Part shown: positions 1-9,900 of the stretch, one piece after another
Numbering within the stretch: position 1 is the stretch's first letter
Layout of the letters: each line of letters opens with the position of its first letter
From: Marinicella meishanensis
Lineage (GTDB): Bacteria > Pseudomonadota > Gammaproteobacteria > Xanthomonadales > Marinicellaceae
DNA length: 64,000 bases
Direction of reading: 5' to 3'
NCBI RefSeq assembly: GCF_019931145.1
Contig: NZ_JAIOUV010000003.1
Span: 372,001-436,000, forward strand
Notes under the pieces: model-generated
What the model was told of the DNA's origin: nothing
What the model saw: the letters and a program-made list of their open reading frames with translations, nothing else
The model's database searches: none
Program-made: the position numbers and the translations under genes

Positions 1-1
1 C

Positions 2-436
2 ATCTTGAACCGTTCGGTCAGGCCGGCAATCAATCGCCAGTATTTGACGTGGATTTTACGGCCTTTGGATCATGATGCCATGCATGAGGCCGCGCAGACG
101 CTGTTGGGCACCCATGATTTCAATGCCTTCAGGTCCAGTCAATGTCAGGCGCCGCATGCCAAACGCACCTTGTTGCAGGCCGATGTGGTGCGTGACGGAG
201 AAGAAATCATTTGTCACTTCTCCGCCAATGCGTTTTTGCATCACATGATCAGAAACATCGTGGGCACCTTGCTGAAAGTGGGCCACGGCAACAAGCCAGT
301 CTGTTGGGTGACAGAGGTGTTGCGCAGTTTGGACCGCAAACAAGCGGGCATGACCGCACCGCCGCAGGGCTTGACCTTCACTGGGGTGACGTATCCTGAT
401 CAATACCAGATACCCAATGATGCCACGAAGCAATGA
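2..436 (+). CDS. truA: tRNA pseudouridine synthase A, C-terminal part
   Basis: This is the last ~144 codons of TruA, the enzyme that makes pseudouridine at positions 38-40 in the anticodon arm of tRNAs. The 5' part, which should carry the catalytic aspartate, lies before the window. The visible part has the typical late TruA elements: an FNAFRSSQCQ-like stretch, a segment matching the conserved FLHHMIRNIVGTLLKVG helix region, and a closing PPQGLTF turn. Its position directly ahead of trpF (5 bases between stop and next ATG) is the common truA-trpF order of gammaproteobacteria. The family assignment is firm; the start cannot be judged. Confidence 0.95.
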   Translation: MLNRSVRPAINRQYLTWILRPLDHDAMHEAAQTLLGTHDFNAFRSSQCQAPHAKRTLLQADVVRDGEEIICHFSANAFLHHMIRNIVGTLLKVGHGNKPVCWVTEVLRSLDRKQAGMTAPPQGLTFTGVTYPDQYQIPNDATKQ

Positions 437-441
437 ATTGA

Positions 442-1086
442 ATGAAACCAACACGCGTTAAATACTGCGGATTGAAAACCGCCGATGAGGTGGCCGCTGC
501 CATCGACTGTGGAGTGGCTGCTGTGGGTTTTGTGTTCGTCGAAGCCAGCCCCCGATACATCACGGCCGCACAAGCCGCCCCCTTGATCCAGCAAGTACAA
601 CAAGCTGGCATCCAAGCCGTGGCTTTGTTCGCCGATCACACGACCGAGGCGGTGCTGGCCATCACCGAACAAACCCAGCCCGATGTGTTGCAGTTTCATG
701 GCCAGGAAACACCGGAATTTTGCGAACATTTTGATCGGCCTTATTGGAAAGCGGTGCCAATGCTGAGCCTCGCCGACCCGCTGTCCTACATGGCCCAATA
801 CCCCAGCGCCAACGCCTTTTTGCTGGATGCTTTTGGTGGCACTCAGATGGGTGGGTCGGGACAGGCGTTTATGTGGTCTCGCATGCCGCAACAGACCAGC
901 CACACATTGATCTTGGCCGGTGGCATCAAGCCTGAAAATGTGCAGCAAGCCTTGCATGAAACCGGGGCCAACTATATTGACACCAGCAGTGGCATTGAGT
1001 CGGCTCCTGGCGTAAAATCAGCAGAAAAAATGCAGGCTTTGATGCAAGCTGTCAGGGCCTTTGACCAAAACCACAAAAACCATTAA
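442..1086 (+). CDS. trpF: phosphoribosylanthranilate isomerase TrpF
   Basis: TrpF isomerises N-(5'-phosphoribosyl)anthranilate to CdRP in tryptophan synthesis. The 214-residue protein is a full-length TIM barrel. The catalytic cysteine is in the opening KYCG motif (C9) and the general acid aspartate in LLDAFGG (D129). The phosphate-binding loops GGSG (137-140), LAGGI and the IDTSSGIE stretch near the C terminus are present. It lies between truA and trpB, the usual place. trpC, trpD, trpE and trpG are not in the window. A second member of the same family occurs behind folC, so this copy is the better candidate for the canonical tryptophan enzyme by context. Confidence 0.97.
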   Translation: MKPTRVKYCGLKTADEVAAAIDCGVAAVGFVFVEASPRYITAAQAAPLIQQVQQAGIQAVALFADHTTEAVLAITEQTQPDVLQFHGQETPEFCEHFDRPYWKAVPMLSLADPLSYMAQYPSANAFLLDAFGGTQMGGSGQAFMWSRMPQQTSHTLILAGGIKPENVQQALHETGANYIDTSSGIESAPGVKSAEKMQALMQAVRAFDQNHKNH

Positions 1087-1102
1087 CACCCACAACACCA
1101 AC

Positions 1103-2302
1103 ATGAAATATTCAGATTATCCAGACAGTCGCGGACATTTCGGGCAGTTCGGTGGCATTTTTGCCAGTGAAACCCTGATGCACTGCTTGACTGAACTGCA
1201 AGAAGCCTATGCCCTGCTGAAAACCGATGACGCATTCTTGGCCCAATTCAACCACGATTTGGCCGATTACGTAGGCCGACCCTCGCCCTTGTACTTGGCA
1301 GAGCGCCTCAGCGCAGCGGCCGGTGGTGCCAGAATTTGGTTGAAACGGGAAGACTTGAATCACACCGGGGCACATAAAATCAACAACACCGTGGGCCAAA
1401 TCCTGTTGGCCAAAGCCATGGGCAAAAAACGCATCATTGCCGAAACTGGCGCCGGTCAACACGGCGTGGCCACTGCCACCGTCTGTGCCCGCTTGGGCTT
1501 GGAGTGCGTGGTTTATATGGGCGAAGTGGACATCGCCCGCCAAGCCATCAACGTCTATCGCATGAAGCTGATGGGCGCCGAGGTGCGCAGTGTGGATTCA
1601 GGGTCGAAAACCTTGAAAGATGCGTTGAATGAGGCCATGCGAGATTGGGTCACCAACGTGGATGACACGTTTTACATCATTGGCACGGTGGCCGGTCCAG
1701 ATCCGTATCCACAAATGGTCCGCGATTTCAATTCGGTGATTGGCAAGGAGGCCAAAAAACAATTTGCTGAAAAGGTCGGCGGCCTGCCTGATGCCCTGGT
1801 GGCCTGTGTTGGCGGTGGCTCCAATGCCATGGGCTTGTTTCACCCATTCCTGGATGACACTGCAGTTGCCATCTATGGGGTGGAAGCCGGTGGTCATGGG
1901 TTGGAAACCGGTGAACACGCCGCCTCCATCAATGCCGGTAAAGTCGGTGTGTTGCATGGCAACCGCACTTATGTGATGTCAGACCGCCAAGGACAAATCA
2001 TCGAAACCCATTCGATTTCGGCCGGATTGGATTACCCCGGAGTCGGCCCTGAGCATGCCTTTTTGAATGAATCCGGTCGGGCCCAGTATGTGATGATCAA
2101 TGACGACGAAGCCTTGGCTGCATTCCATGCACTGACCCGCATTGAAGGCATCTTGCCGGCTTTGGAAAGTGCCCATGCCGTGGCTTTTGCCCAAAAACTG
2201 GCTGCTGACCTCGCCCCTGAACAAAACATCATCGTCAATTTGTCGGGCCGAGGCGACAAAGACGTGCACACGATCGCCGCGCTGGAAGGGGTTGAAGTAT
2301 GA
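1103..2302 (+). CDS. trpB: tryptophan synthase beta chain
   Basis: TrpB is the PLP-dependent beta subunit that condenses indole with serine in the alpha2-beta2 tryptophan synthase complex. The PLP lysine is in the HTGAHKINN motif, and the glycine-rich phosphate loop reads GGGSNAMG. The length (399 residues) is normal. I chose the ATG at 1103 because family-like sequence ([18 protein letters not shown]) starts there. An in-frame TTG at 1061, inside trpF, would add 14 low-complexity residues. That TTG has a weak AGGG ahead of it, whereas the ATG has no clear ribosome site, so the ATG may rely on coupling to trpF. The stop overlaps the trpA start by 4 bases. Confidence 0.97.
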   Translation: MKYSDYPDSRGHFGQFGGIFASETLMHCLTELQEAYALLKTDDAFLAQFNHDLADYVGRPSPLYLAERLSAAAGGARIWLKREDLNHTGAHKINNTVGQILLAKAMGKKRIIAETGAGQHGVATATVCARLGLECVVYMGEVDIARQAINVYRMKLMGAEVRSVDSGSKTLKDALNEAMRDWVTNVDDTFYIIGTVAGPDPYPQMVRDFNSVIGKEAKKQFAEKVGGLPDALVACVGGGSNAMGLFHPFLDDTAVAIYGVEAGGHGLETGEHAASINAGKVGVLHGNRTYVMSDRQGQIIETHSISAGLDYPGVGPEHAFLNESGRAQYVMINDDEALAAFHALTRIEGILPALESAHAVAFAQKLAADLAPEQNIIVNLSGRGDKDVHTIAALEGVEV

Positions 2303-3096
2303 GTCGATTACAACAACGCTTGGCTGATCTGGCCGGGCGCAAAGCCTTGATCCCGTTCATCACCGCCGGTCATCCCAGACCAGACGACACGGTGGCGATC
2401 ATGCACCAACTGGTCAAACATGGTGCCGATGTGATTGAGCTGGGTATGCCGTTTTCTGACCCCATGGCCGATGGCCCAGTCATCCAACAGGCCTCTGAAC
2501 ACGCCATCCAACAAGGGGTGGGCATTGCCGAAACGATCCATATGGTCAAATCATTCAGGCGCCAGGACCCCACCACGCCGGTGGTGTTGATGGGTTACCT
2601 GAACCCGGTTGAATGCATGGGCCACCAGGCTTTTGTGGACGCCGCCAAAGACGCAGGGGTGGATGCCCTGTTGTTGGTTGACAGCCCGCCAGAAGAATCA
2701 GACGACTTGTTACAACGCTTGCGACAAGAATCTTTGGATCAAATTTTCTTGATTGCACCCACCACCACCGAGCAACGACAAGCCATGATCTGTCAGCATG
2801 CCTCTGGCTTTGTCTATTATGTGGCCCTTAAAGGGGTCACTGGGGCGGCCGATCTGGATGCCCAGGCGGTTAATGCCGATGTGATAAGAATCCGCCAACA
2901 CACCCAACTGCCAGTGGCTGTTGGGTTTGGTGTCAAGGACGCGGCCTCAGCCATGGCCGTGGCGCAAGAGGCCGATGCCGTGGTCATTGGCAGTGCTTTG
3001 GTGTCGTTGTTACATGGCTGTGAGTCCATGGCCGCCGCAGAAACGGCGATTGCTGAGTTTTTGGGCCCTATCAGAACGGCCTTGAATTCGTTATAA
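2299..3096 (+). CDS. trpA: tryptophan synthase alpha chain
   Basis: TrpA cleaves indole-3-glycerol phosphate and channels indole to TrpB. The 265 residues form a complete TIM barrel. The catalytic glutamate is in the [17 protein letters not shown] region and the aspartate in the [12 protein letters not shown] region (family knowledge). Loop 6 is seen in [11 protein letters not shown]. The ATGA overlap with trpB indicates translational coupling. The TAA stop lies inside TTATAAT, so a -10-like box overlaps the end of the gene, just ahead of the structured leader before accD. Confidence 0.97.
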   Translation: MSRLQQRLADLAGRKALIPFITAGHPRPDDTVAIMHQLVKHGADVIELGMPFSDPMADGPVIQQASEHAIQQGVGIAETIHMVKSFRRQDPTTPVVLMGYLNPVECMGHQAFVDAAKDAGVDALLLVDSPPEESDDLLQRLRQESLDQIFLIAPTTTEQRQAMICQHASGFVYYVALKGVTGAADLDAQAVNADVIRIRQHTQLPVAVGFGVKDAASAMAVAQEADAVVIGSALVSLLHGCESMAAAETAIAEFLGPIRTALNSL

Positions 3097-3111
3097 TGAA
3101 GGCGTTCTTTG

Positions 3112-3216
3112 CTTGATTCGTGAATCAAGATAAAGAGTTTAAAAATGAACCGTTGGAACATGTGCCAATAACCGCGTATTGGACTGCTTTTCCTGCCTAA
3201 ATCAGTTCATTTTTAA
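3112..3216 (+). promoter_or_regulatory. structured trpA-accD leader with three inverted repeats
   Basis: The 193-base gap between trpA and accD holds three inverted repeats. One is a perfect 8-bp hairpin with a GT loop (CTTGATTC at 3112-3119 against GAATCAAG at 3122-3129). The second is a 12-bp outer stem (TTAAAAATGAAC at 3139-3150 against GTTCATTTTTAA at 3205-3216). Nested inside it is a 6-bp hairpin (CCAATA at 3165-3170 against TATTGG at 3177-3182). A TATAAT box at 3092-3097 precedes them without a convincing -35. No hairpin is followed by a proper T run, except that the outer stem ends in TTTTTAA. It may be a terminator, an attenuator or a structured 5' leader of accD; I recognise no known riboswitch class. 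Confidence 0.45.
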
Positions 3217-3289
3217 TGCTTTTTCTCATTGACTCAGAAACAAGCATAAAACGCCAATGATCAATTCTGTCTAACAACTGAGGGTTCGC

Positions 3290-4210
3290 ATGAGCTGGTT
3301 TCAAAAATTGATGTCATCACGGATACGCACCGAAGGTGGCAATAAAAAGAAAAACATTCCAGAAGGCTTGTGGGGTAAGTGCAAGCAATGTGAAGCGGTG
3401 CTGTACCAGCCTGAAACCGTGAAACAAGGCAAAGTCTGCCCCAAGTGCGGTCACCACGAATCCTTGTCGGGTCGTGAGCGCATCGAATTTTTCTTGGACG
3501 ATGCCCCCATGGTCGAAATCGGCGCCTCGGTGCGCCCTGAAGACCCCCTGAAGTTCAAAGACAGCAAACGCTACAAAGACCGCTTGGCAGCGACCCAAAA
3601 AGCCACCGGCGAACAGGATGCCTTGGTGGCAATGCAAGGCCAACTGCTGGGCCGCGATGTGGTGGTCACCGCTTTTGATTTCAAATTCATGGCCGGATCC
3701 ATGGGTTCTGTGGTCGGTGAGAAATTTGTTCGCGCGGTGCACCATGCGTTGGAACATCAGCTGCCCTTGATCAATTTTGCCGCTTCTGGCGGTGCCCGCA
3801 TGCAGGAATCATTGTTTTCCTTGCTGCAAATGTCAAAAACCGCTGCGGCTTTGAATCGCATGAAACTGGCTGGTTTGCCCTACATTTCGGTGTTGACCAA
3901 CCCCACCACCGGTGGCGTTTCGGCCTCTTTGGCCATGTTGGGCGACATCAACATCGCCGAACCGAATGCCTTGATTTGTTTTGCCGGTCCGCGGGTGATC
4001 GAACAAACGGTGCGGGAAACTTTGCCTGAAGGCTTTCAGCGCAGTGAGTTTTTGCTGGAGCACGGGGCCATTGATTTGATTGTCACGCGGCATCAACTGA
4101 GTGAAAAAATCCATCAGTTGTTGGATTTGCTCAAACCCGCAACCCCACCCGTGGTGGAGCCGGATGAAGTGATTGTGGCCGATGACCACCCGCAAGACGA
4201 CACCGCCTGA
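3290..4210 (+). CDS. accD: acetyl-CoA carboxylase carboxyltransferase beta subunit
   Basis: AccD pairs with AccA to form the carboxyltransferase of acetyl-CoA carboxylase, which moves the carboxyl group from biotin to acetyl-CoA for fatty acid synthesis. The N-terminal four-cysteine zinc finger is visible (CKQC near residue 31, CPKC near 52). The crotonase-like carboxyltransferase body follows, with the oxyanion segment SGGARMQES and the [15 protein letters not shown] stretch. The 306-residue length is slightly longer than typical because of an acidic, proline-rich tail that overlaps folC. A good ribosome site (GAGGG at 3280-3284) sits ahead of the ATG. Confidence 0.97.
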   Translation: MSWFQKLMSSRIRTEGGNKKKNIPEGLWGKCKQCEAVLYQPETVKQGKVCPKCGHHESLSGRERIEFFLDDAPMVEIGASVRPEDPLKFKDSKRYKDRLAATQKATGEQDALVAMQGQLLGRDVVVTAFDFKFMAGSMGSVVGEKFVRAVHHALEHQLPLINFAASGGARMQESLFSLLQMSKTAAALNRMKLAGLPYISVLTNPTTGGVSASLAMLGDINIAEPNALICFAGPRVIEQTVRETLPEGFQRSEFLLEHGAIDLIVTRHQLSEKIHQLLDLLKPATPPVVEPDEVIVADDHPQDDTA

Positions 4211-5453
4211 CGCCAACAGCCAGCCTCAGAGCGCCTTACAGCAACGGCTGGAAGCGCTGAATCAAGCCAAAATCGATCTGGGCTTGTCCCGCCTCAAGCA
4301 GGTGATACAAAACCTGGCATGGCCAGCCCTGCCCACTGTCATCACCGTGGCCGGTACCAATGGCAAAGGCTCCACAGTGGCCGCATTGAGCAGCCTGCTG
4401 TCAGCCCAACAGCGCACTTGGGGGGCTTTCACCTCACCACACATCCACCGCTTCAATGAACGCATCAACATCAATGGCCAACTGGCCAGCGACGCTGAAA
4501 TCCTGGCCGCCTTCGATGCCATTGATGCCGCCAGCGGCGACATCCAACTGTCTTATTTTGAATACAATTTTTTGGCCGCCGTGATGATCTTTTTACAGCA
4601 TGGGGTTGAGTTCATGCTGTTGGAAGTGGGCTTGGGTGGTCGCCTGGATGCCACCAATGCCCTGGATGCCGATGCCTGCATCATCACCACGGTGGATTGG
4701 GACCACATGGCGTGGTTGGGTGATGACCTGGCCCAAATTGGCCGGGAAAAGGCCGGGGTGATGCGCTCGGGTCGTCCCGCGGTCCTGGCTGCTGCCGACT
4801 TGCCAGCCTCCGTTGAGCAAGTGGCCACTGAACTGGCGGTGCCGCTGTGGCGGGTGAATCAAGAATACCAAGTCGAAATCCATGCCGACTCTTTCGATTA
4901 TCGCCAGCCGGCAGTGATGTTTGAAGGATTGCCGCATCCCCAGCTGCCTGGTCGCTGGCAAATCCATAATTTCTCCGCCGCCCTCACCGCCTTGTTGGCT
5001 TTGGGCCTGGAATTTGATCCATCGCAAGTGCGACAAGCCTTGCAACAAGTGAGCCTGCCTGGCCGGCTGCAAACCATGCAACACCAACCCACGGTGGTGG
5101 CCGATGTGGCCCACAACCAACAATCGGCTGAGGCGCTGGCCAGTTGGCTGCGCGAACAGCCTGGTGATGGCCAAACCCGAGCGGTGTTTTCGGTGTTGGA
5201 TGACAAAATGGCCGAACAGTGGCTGCCCCAATTCGCTGACTTGGTCGACCATTGGTTGGTGTTCCAATTGAGCGGTCCCCGGGCCACCCCGTTGCCTGCC
5301 CTGAAAGTGATGCTGGCCGATTCGCAAAGCTTGATTTCGGTGTTTGATTCAGGACCGGCGGCCTTGCACATGGCCCGCCAATTGTCGGCAGCACATGACC
5401 GGGTGGTGGTGTTTGGTTCTTTTCATGTGCTGGATGAGGTTTTTTCCGCTTGA
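4182..5453 (+). CDS. folC: bifunctional folylpolyglutamate / dihydrofolate synthase
   Basis: FolC adds glutamate to dihydropteroate and then further glutamates to folates, using ATP. The P-loop AGTNGKGST and the Mur-ligase type central motif ([15 protein letters not shown]) are present, as is the C-terminal DVAHNQQS loop. With the ATG at 4182 the protein has 423 residues, normal for the family. That start lies inside accD, overlapping its last 29 bases. A GTG three codons upstream (4173) is possible. The last four bases overlap the TTG start of the next gene. Confidence 0.95.
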   Translation: MTTRKTTPPDANSQPQSALQQRLEALNQAKIDLGLSRLKQVIQNLAWPALPTVITVAGTNGKGSTVAALSSLLSAQQRTWGAFTSPHIHRFNERININGQLASDAEILAAFDAIDAASGDIQLSYFEYNFLAAVMIFLQHGVEFMLLEVGLGGRLDATNALDADACIITTVDWDHMAWLGDDLAQIGREKAGVMRSGRPAVLAAADLPASVEQVATELAVPLWRVNQEYQVEIHADSFDYRQPAVMFEGLPHPQLPGRWQIHNFSAALTALLALGLEFDPSQVRQALQQVSLPGRLQTMQHQPTVVADVAHNQQSAEALASWLREQPGDGQTRAVFSVLDDKMAEQWLPQFADLVDHWLVFQLSGPRATPLPALKVMLADSQSLISVFDSGPAALHMARQLSAAHDRVVVFGSFHVLDEVFSA

Positions 5454-6109
5454 ATCCACACCTCAAGGTCTGCTGCATTTCTTCCCTGGCCGAAGCCGAA
5501 TTGGCCATCGAATTGGGCGCCGATGTGTTGGGTTTGGTCGGCCACATGCCCAGTGGCCCGGGCATCATCACCGATGACTTGGCGGCCCGCATCACCGCTG
5601 CGGTACCTCCGCACATCGAGACATTCCTGTTGACCAGCCAGACCACGGCAGCGGGGGTCATTGCGCACCACCAAACTGTGGGCAGCACCGCCATTCAATT
5701 GGTCGATGAATTGCCCGCGGGCGCTCACGCCATCATCCGCAAAGCCTTGCCCGGGGTGCGTTTGGTCCAGGTGTTGCATGTGACCGGGCCGGAGACCCTG
5801 GCTCAGGCCTTGGCGGTGGTCCATGACGTGGATGCCTTGTTGCTGGACAGCGGCAACCCGGATTTACAGGTCAAGGAGCTCGGCGGCACCGGCCGCACCC
5901 ATGATTGGTCGGTCAGCCAACAAATCGTGCAGCACAGCCCGGTGCCGGTGTTTCTGGCTGGTGGTTTGAATCCTGACAACGTGCAAAACGCGATCAAACA
6001 AGTCCAACCCCACGGCTTGGATCTGTGCAGCGGGGTGCGCACCGATGACCAACTGGATCGCGCCAAACTGACCGCCTTCATCCAACAAGTGCGGTCTTGG
6101 TCGGCTTAA
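5450..6109 (+). CDS. second TrpF-family (phosphoribosylanthranilate isomerase-like) protein
   Basis: This 219-residue TIM barrel belongs to the TrpF family but is clearly different from the trpF copy near the window start. The catalytic pair is kept: the cysteine in KVCCI (C8) and the aspartate in LLLDSG (D133). So are the phosphate-loop motifs GGTGRTHDW and LAGGLNP and the LCSGVRT end. The usual substrate-side segment (GFVF..SPRYIT in the first copy) is replaced by [14 protein letters not shown]. This suggests either a redundant isomerase or a shift in substrate. The start is a TTG overlapping the folC stop (TTGA), so it is probably coupled to folC. Its stop overlaps the ppsA stop on the other strand. 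Confidence 0.85.
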   Translation: MNPHLKVCCISSLAEAELAIELGADVLGLVGHMPSGPGIITDDLAARITAAVPPHIETFLLTSQTTAAGVIAHHQTVGSTAIQLVDELPAGAHAIIRKALPGVRLVQVLHVTGPETLAQALAVVHDVDALLLDSGNPDLQVKELGGTGRTHDWSVSQQIVQHSPVPVFLAGGLNPDNVQNAIKQVQPHGLDLCSGVRTDDQLDRAKLTAFIQQVRSWSA

Positions 6110-8460
6110 GGTTGGGCCAGTTTTAACCAGGTTTCGACCACGGTGTCGGGGTTCAGGGACACGCTTTCGATGCCTTGATCCAACAACCATTGGGCCAAAT
6201 CGGGGTGATCGGAGGGGCCTTGACCGCAGATGCCGATGTATTTACCGCGTTGTTTACAGGCACTGATGGCCATGGCCAGCATTTTTTTGACGGCCGGGTC
6301 ACGTTCGTCGAACAAGTCGGCAATGATGCCCGAGTCGCGGTCCAAGCCCAGGGTCAGTTGGGTCATGTCGTTGGAGCCGATGGAGAAGCCGTCGAAAATG
6401 TCCAAGAATTCATCGGCCATCAAGGCGTTGGAGGGCAGCTCACACATCATGATGATTTTCAGGCCGTTGTCGCCTTGTTTCAGGCCGTTCTTGGCCATCA
6501 GGTCAATGACCCCTTGACCTTCGGCCAGGGTGCGCACAAAGGGCACCATGGCCCACACATTGGTCAAGCCCATCTCATCGCGGATGAACTTCAGGGCTTC
6601 ACACTCCATTTCAAAACAATCGACGAAGGAGTCATCCAGGTAGCGTGACGCACCGCGGAAGCCGAGCATGGGGTTTTCTTCGTTGGGTTCGTATTGCTTG
6701 CCGCCGATCAGGTTGGCGTATTCGTTGGATTTGAAATCAGACAGGCGCACAATCACCGGGTTGGGGTTGAACGCCGCGGCCAGGGTGGAGATGCCTTCGG
6801 CCAAGCGTTTGACAAAGTAATCACGGGGGGAATCATAGGCAGCCACCATCGGATCGGTGATCTGTTTGACTTCGGCGGGTTGTGCATCGTAGTTGAGCAA
6901 CACTTTGGGATGAATACCAATCATGCGGTTGATGATGAATTCCAAGCGGGCCAGGCCAATGCCAAAATTGGGCAGGTTCTGGAAATCGAAGGCCCGGTCT
7001 GGGTTGCCCACGTTCATCATGATTTTCAAGGGCGCTTCGGGCATGTTTTGCAAGTCGGTGGTGTGCACCGAAAAATCCAGCAATCCAGCGTACACATAGC
7101 CGGTGTCGCCTTCACAACAGGAGACGGTGACCGCGCTGTCATGGGCGATCTGGTTGGTGGCATCGCCACAACCGACGATGGCCGGAATGCCCAATTCGCG
7201 GGCAATGATCGCCGCGTGGCAGGTGCGTCCACCGCGGTTGGTGACAATTGCCGCGGCTTTTTTCATGATCGGTTCCCAATCGGGGTCGGTCATGTCGGTG
7301 ACCAACACATCGCCGGCTTGGATTTGATCCATTTGGGCGATGCTTTTGATCACTTTGGCGGTGCCTTGGCCGACTTTTTGGCCGATGCTGCGGCCTTCGA
7401 CCAACAAGACACCCGATTCATTCAGGGCATAGCGTTCAATTTGTTGGCCTTTTTGTTCGCGTGACTTGACCGTTTCAGGGCGGGCTTGCACGATGTACAG
7501 TTCACCGGTGACGCCGTCTTTGGCCCACTCGATGTCCATCGGACGGCCGTAATGTTGTTCGATGATCAGGGCTTGGGCGGCCAGTTGTTCCACTTCGGCA
7601 TCGGTGATGGAAAACCGTTGGCTGCGTGCGGCCTCAACATTCTGGGTCTGTACCCCGGCTTCGCCGTAGGTCATTTCAATCGCTTTGGAGCCCAAATTGC
7701 GGCGCAACACGGCCGGCTTTTGGGCCTTGACCGCGGGTTTGTAGACGTAAAACTCATCGGGGTTGACCGCGCCTTGCACCACCATTTCGCCCAGGCCGTA
7801 AGATGAGGTGATGAAGACCACATCATTGAAGCCTGATTCGGTGTCCATGGTGAACATCACACCACTGGCGGCGATGTCGGAGCGCACCATTTGTTGGACA
7901 CCGGCCGATAAATACACGTCATCGTGGGCAAAACCGTGGTGCACCCGATATGAAATGGCCCGGTCGTTGTACAGGGAAGCAAACACCTCATGGGTTTTGC
8001 GCAGGATTTCATCGGCACCATGGACGTTCAAAAAGGTTTCTTGCTGTCCGGCAAAGGACGCGTCGGGCAGGTCTTCAGCGGTGGCTGACGAGCGCACTGC
8101 CACCGAAAAATCGGTGCCCAATTCGGCTTTCATGGTGTCATACGCTTGGCGGATGGCTTGTTCCAGGGGGGCTTGGAAGGGTGTTTCCAACACCCACTGT
8201 CTGATTTGACTGCCGGCTGTTTGCAGGGCATCGATGTCGTCGGTGTCCAAATCTTTCAGTTGTTCACTGATCCGTTGTTGCAGGCCTGAGGTTTGCAAAA
8301 ACTCCTTGAACGCATCGGCGGTGGTGGCAAAACCACCGGGTACTTTGACGCCCAGGGCTTTCAGGTGGGTGATCATTTCGCCCAACGAGGCATTTTTACC
8401 ACCCACTTGGTCGAGGTCTTGCATGGTCAGTTGGTCAAGTTTTAAGATGTAATCAGACAT
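6106..8460 (-). CDS. ppsA: phosphoenolpyruvate synthase
   Basis: PpsA converts pyruvate and ATP to PEP, AMP and phosphate, the entry step of gluconeogenesis from C3 compounds. Domains in order: an N-terminal ATP-grasp domain (starting near [13 protein letters not shown]), the swivelling phosphohistidine domain with the catalytic histidine in GGRTCHAAI (near residue 416), and the C-terminal PEP/pyruvate TIM barrel with its [11 protein letters not shown] loop. Length is 784 residues from the ATG at 8460. An upstream in-frame start would add seven residues with no family support. It is divergent from ppsR, its known regulator, across 117 bases. Confidence 0.97.
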   Translation of the reverse strand: MSDYILKLDQLTMQDLDQVGGKNASLGEMITHLKALGVKVPGGFATTADAFKEFLQTSGLQQRISEQLKDLDTDDIDALQTAGSQIRQWVLETPFQAPLEQAIRQAYDTMKAELGTDFSVAVRSSATAEDLPDASFAGQQETFLNVHGADEILRKTHEVFASLYNDRAISYRVHHGFAHDDVYLSAGVQQMVRSDIAASGVMFTMDTESGFNDVVFITSSYGLGEMVVQGAVNPDEFYVYKPAVKAQKPAVLRRNLGSKAIEMTYGEAGVQTQNVEAARSQRFSITDAEVEQLAAQALIIEQHYGRPMDIEWAKDGVTGELYIVQARPETVKSREQKGQQIERYALNESGVLLVEGRSIGQKVGQGTAKVIKSIAQMDQIQAGDVLVTDMTDPDWEPIMKKAAAIVTNRGGRTCHAAIIARELGIPAIVGCGDATNQIAHDSAVTVSCCEGDTGYVYAGLLDFSVHTTDLQNMPEAPLKIMMNVGNPDRAFDFQNLPNFGIGLARLEFIINRMIGIHPKVLLNYDAQPAEVKQITDPMVAAYDSPRDYFVKRLAEGISTLAAAFNPNPVIVRLSDFKSNEYANLIGGKQYEPNEENPMLGFRGASRYLDDSFVDCFEMECEALKFIRDEMGLTNVWAMVPFVRTLAEGQGVIDLMAKNGLKQGDNGLKIIMMCELPSNALMADEFLDIFDGFSIGSNDMTQLTLGLDRDSGIIADLFDERDPAVKKMLAMAISACKQRGKYIGICGQGPSDHPDLAQWLLDQGIESVSLNPDTVVETWLKLAQP

Positions 8461-8577
8461 GAATTTCCCAGGGTTCAGCAAAAGTGGTATATTCTATCCC
8501 TAAGACCGGTGGTCATAAACAGTCAACCGGGTTTTATTGGCAAAAATCAATGAAAAGTATGGATCAGGAACGATTGC

Positions 8578-9399
8578 ATGACTGAAAACAAAAAGTGTGC
8601 CATCTTTTATGTATCAGACGGCACCGCCATCACCGCCGAAACGGTCGGCCGCAGCCTAATCACCCAGTTCACAGGCATTGACTTTGTTGAAAAACGCCTG
8701 GCTTTTATCAACGACGCCGCCTCGGCCCAACAAGCGGCCGACATCATCAAAGCCACTCCCTCGGACTACCAACCCCTGGTGATCAACACCGTGGTGGACA
8801 TCGAGTTACGCAAAATCATCCACTCGGCCGGTGGCTTGAAGCTGGACCCATTCAACCGCTTACTCAGACGCATCGAGCGCAATCTCGACATCAAAAGCGA
8901 TCCTGGGGTGGGGCGCACCCATGGCATGGCAGACAGCACTTCCTACAATGACCGCATCGAAGCGACCAATTTTGCCCTGTCGCATGATGATGGGGTCAAT
9001 TTGAATTTAAAGAAGGCCGATTTGATCTTATTGGGGGTGTCGCGATCTGGCAAAACCCCAACTTGCCTGTACCTGGCTTTGCACTATGGCTTGAAAGCAG
9101 CCAACTACCCGATCACCGACGATGATTTGGAGCGGATGCAACTGCCCGCCGAAGTGATGGCCCACCAAAGCAAGTTGTTTGGCTTGACCATAGATCCATT
9201 CAGACTGTCACAGATACGCGGTGAGCGGCGGCCCAATTCACGCTATGCGGAATTGCGTAAATGTCAAGGTGAAGTCAGCGATGCTGAGCTCATTTATCAC
9301 CGCCACCAAATTCCTTTTTTGAACACAACGCTTACCTCAATTGAAGAAATTTCAGGTAAGATAATGATAGCCTTGGATTTAAACAAAAGACTGTATTAG
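8578..9399 (+). CDS. ppsR: PEP synthase regulatory protein (bifunctional kinase/pyrophosphorylase)
   Basis: PpsR inactivates PEP synthase by ADP-dependent phosphorylation of a threonine next to the catalytic histidine, and reactivates it by pyrophosphate-forming dephosphorylation. The 273-residue protein starts with the typical YVSDGTAITAETVGRSL segment and carries the nucleotide-binding loop GVSRSGKTP (near 153-161). The C-terminal NSRYAELRKC and ELI..R stretches also match the family. An AGGAACG ribosome site precedes the ATG. Placement opposite ppsA is the classic arrangement. The next gene begins on the base after its stop codon. Confidence 0.97.
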   Translation: MTENKKCAIFYVSDGTAITAETVGRSLITQFTGIDFVEKRLAFINDAASAQQAADIIKATPSDYQPLVINTVVDIELRKIIHSAGGLKLDPFNRLLRRIERNLDIKSDPGVGRTHGMADSTSYNDRIEATNFALSHDDGVNLNLKKADLILLGVSRSGKTPTCLYLALHYGLKAANYPITDDDLERMQLPAEVMAHQSKLFGLTIDPFRLSQIRGERRPNSRYAELRKCQGEVSDAELIYHRHQIPFLNTTLTSIEEISGKIMIALDLNKRLY

Positions 9400-9855
9400 A
9401 TGATATTGACCGAACATTACTTGACCCACCGCAAATATGTCCGACGGCATAACATCTCCCTCATGCAATTGCATGAATACAACCACCGGTTGTTGTTGGC
9501 CCTGTTGCCAGATGATGCCGCGCAAGCCACGGTATTCCATTCGACTTCAGCGACCCAAGCCACCTTGCAAATCACCATCAGAAACCGTTTCAAGTACACC
9601 ACTGAATTGGCCATGAGCATGCTGTTTGATGACGCGGTGTCAGACGCCCTGGTGATTCGCATCTACCACGATGCCCAGTTGGCTGAACTGGTTTATTCCA
9701 ACGAGTTTGAAAAACAATATCGGCAGTTGGGCGGTCAAGTGGATCCAGGTAACCAAGCCAGTTTGCGCTACAGCCAAAACTGTTTTTTTAACAAATGGCT
9801 GATCTATTTATTGGAAAAAGGCTATCGAAAGGATGCGTGGACAGCCGTTAAATAA
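9400..9855 (+). CDS. DUF1249 (YqiB-like) protein
   Basis: A 151-residue soluble protein of the DUF1249 family, of unknown function. It resembles E. coli YqiB in overall plan: an N-terminal LMQLHEYNHRLLLALLP helix, a central strand pattern with RFKYTTELAM, then the conserved RIYHDAQLAELV segment and a C-terminal FFNKWLIYLLEKGY helix. The start codon abuts the ppsR stop with no gap, so the two are almost certainly co-transcribed, though no functional link is known to me. No signal peptide or membrane segment is seen. Confidence 0.85.
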   Translation: MILTEHYLTHRKYVRRHNISLMQLHEYNHRLLLALLPDDAAQATVFHSTSATQATLQITIRNRFKYTTELAMSMLFDDAVSDALVIRIYHDAQLAELVYSNEFEKQYRQLGGQVDPGNQASLRYSQNCFFNKWLIYLLEKGYRKDAWTAVK

Positions 9856-9900
9856 ACCGGCGAGGACAACGTCGAGAATCTCATGACAGGGGTATGATCA

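Noticed and set aside
1061-1102. TTG start for trpB inside trpF
   Set aside because: It would add 14 low-complexity residues before the conserved start; kept only as a minor alternative.
6694-7464. A 256-codon open frame on the plus strand opposite ppsA
   Set aside because: It lies wholly inside a strongly supported gene, has no family-like sequence, and is of the kind expected from codon bias on the other strand. The same holds for the open frames opposite trpB, der, secD and bamB.
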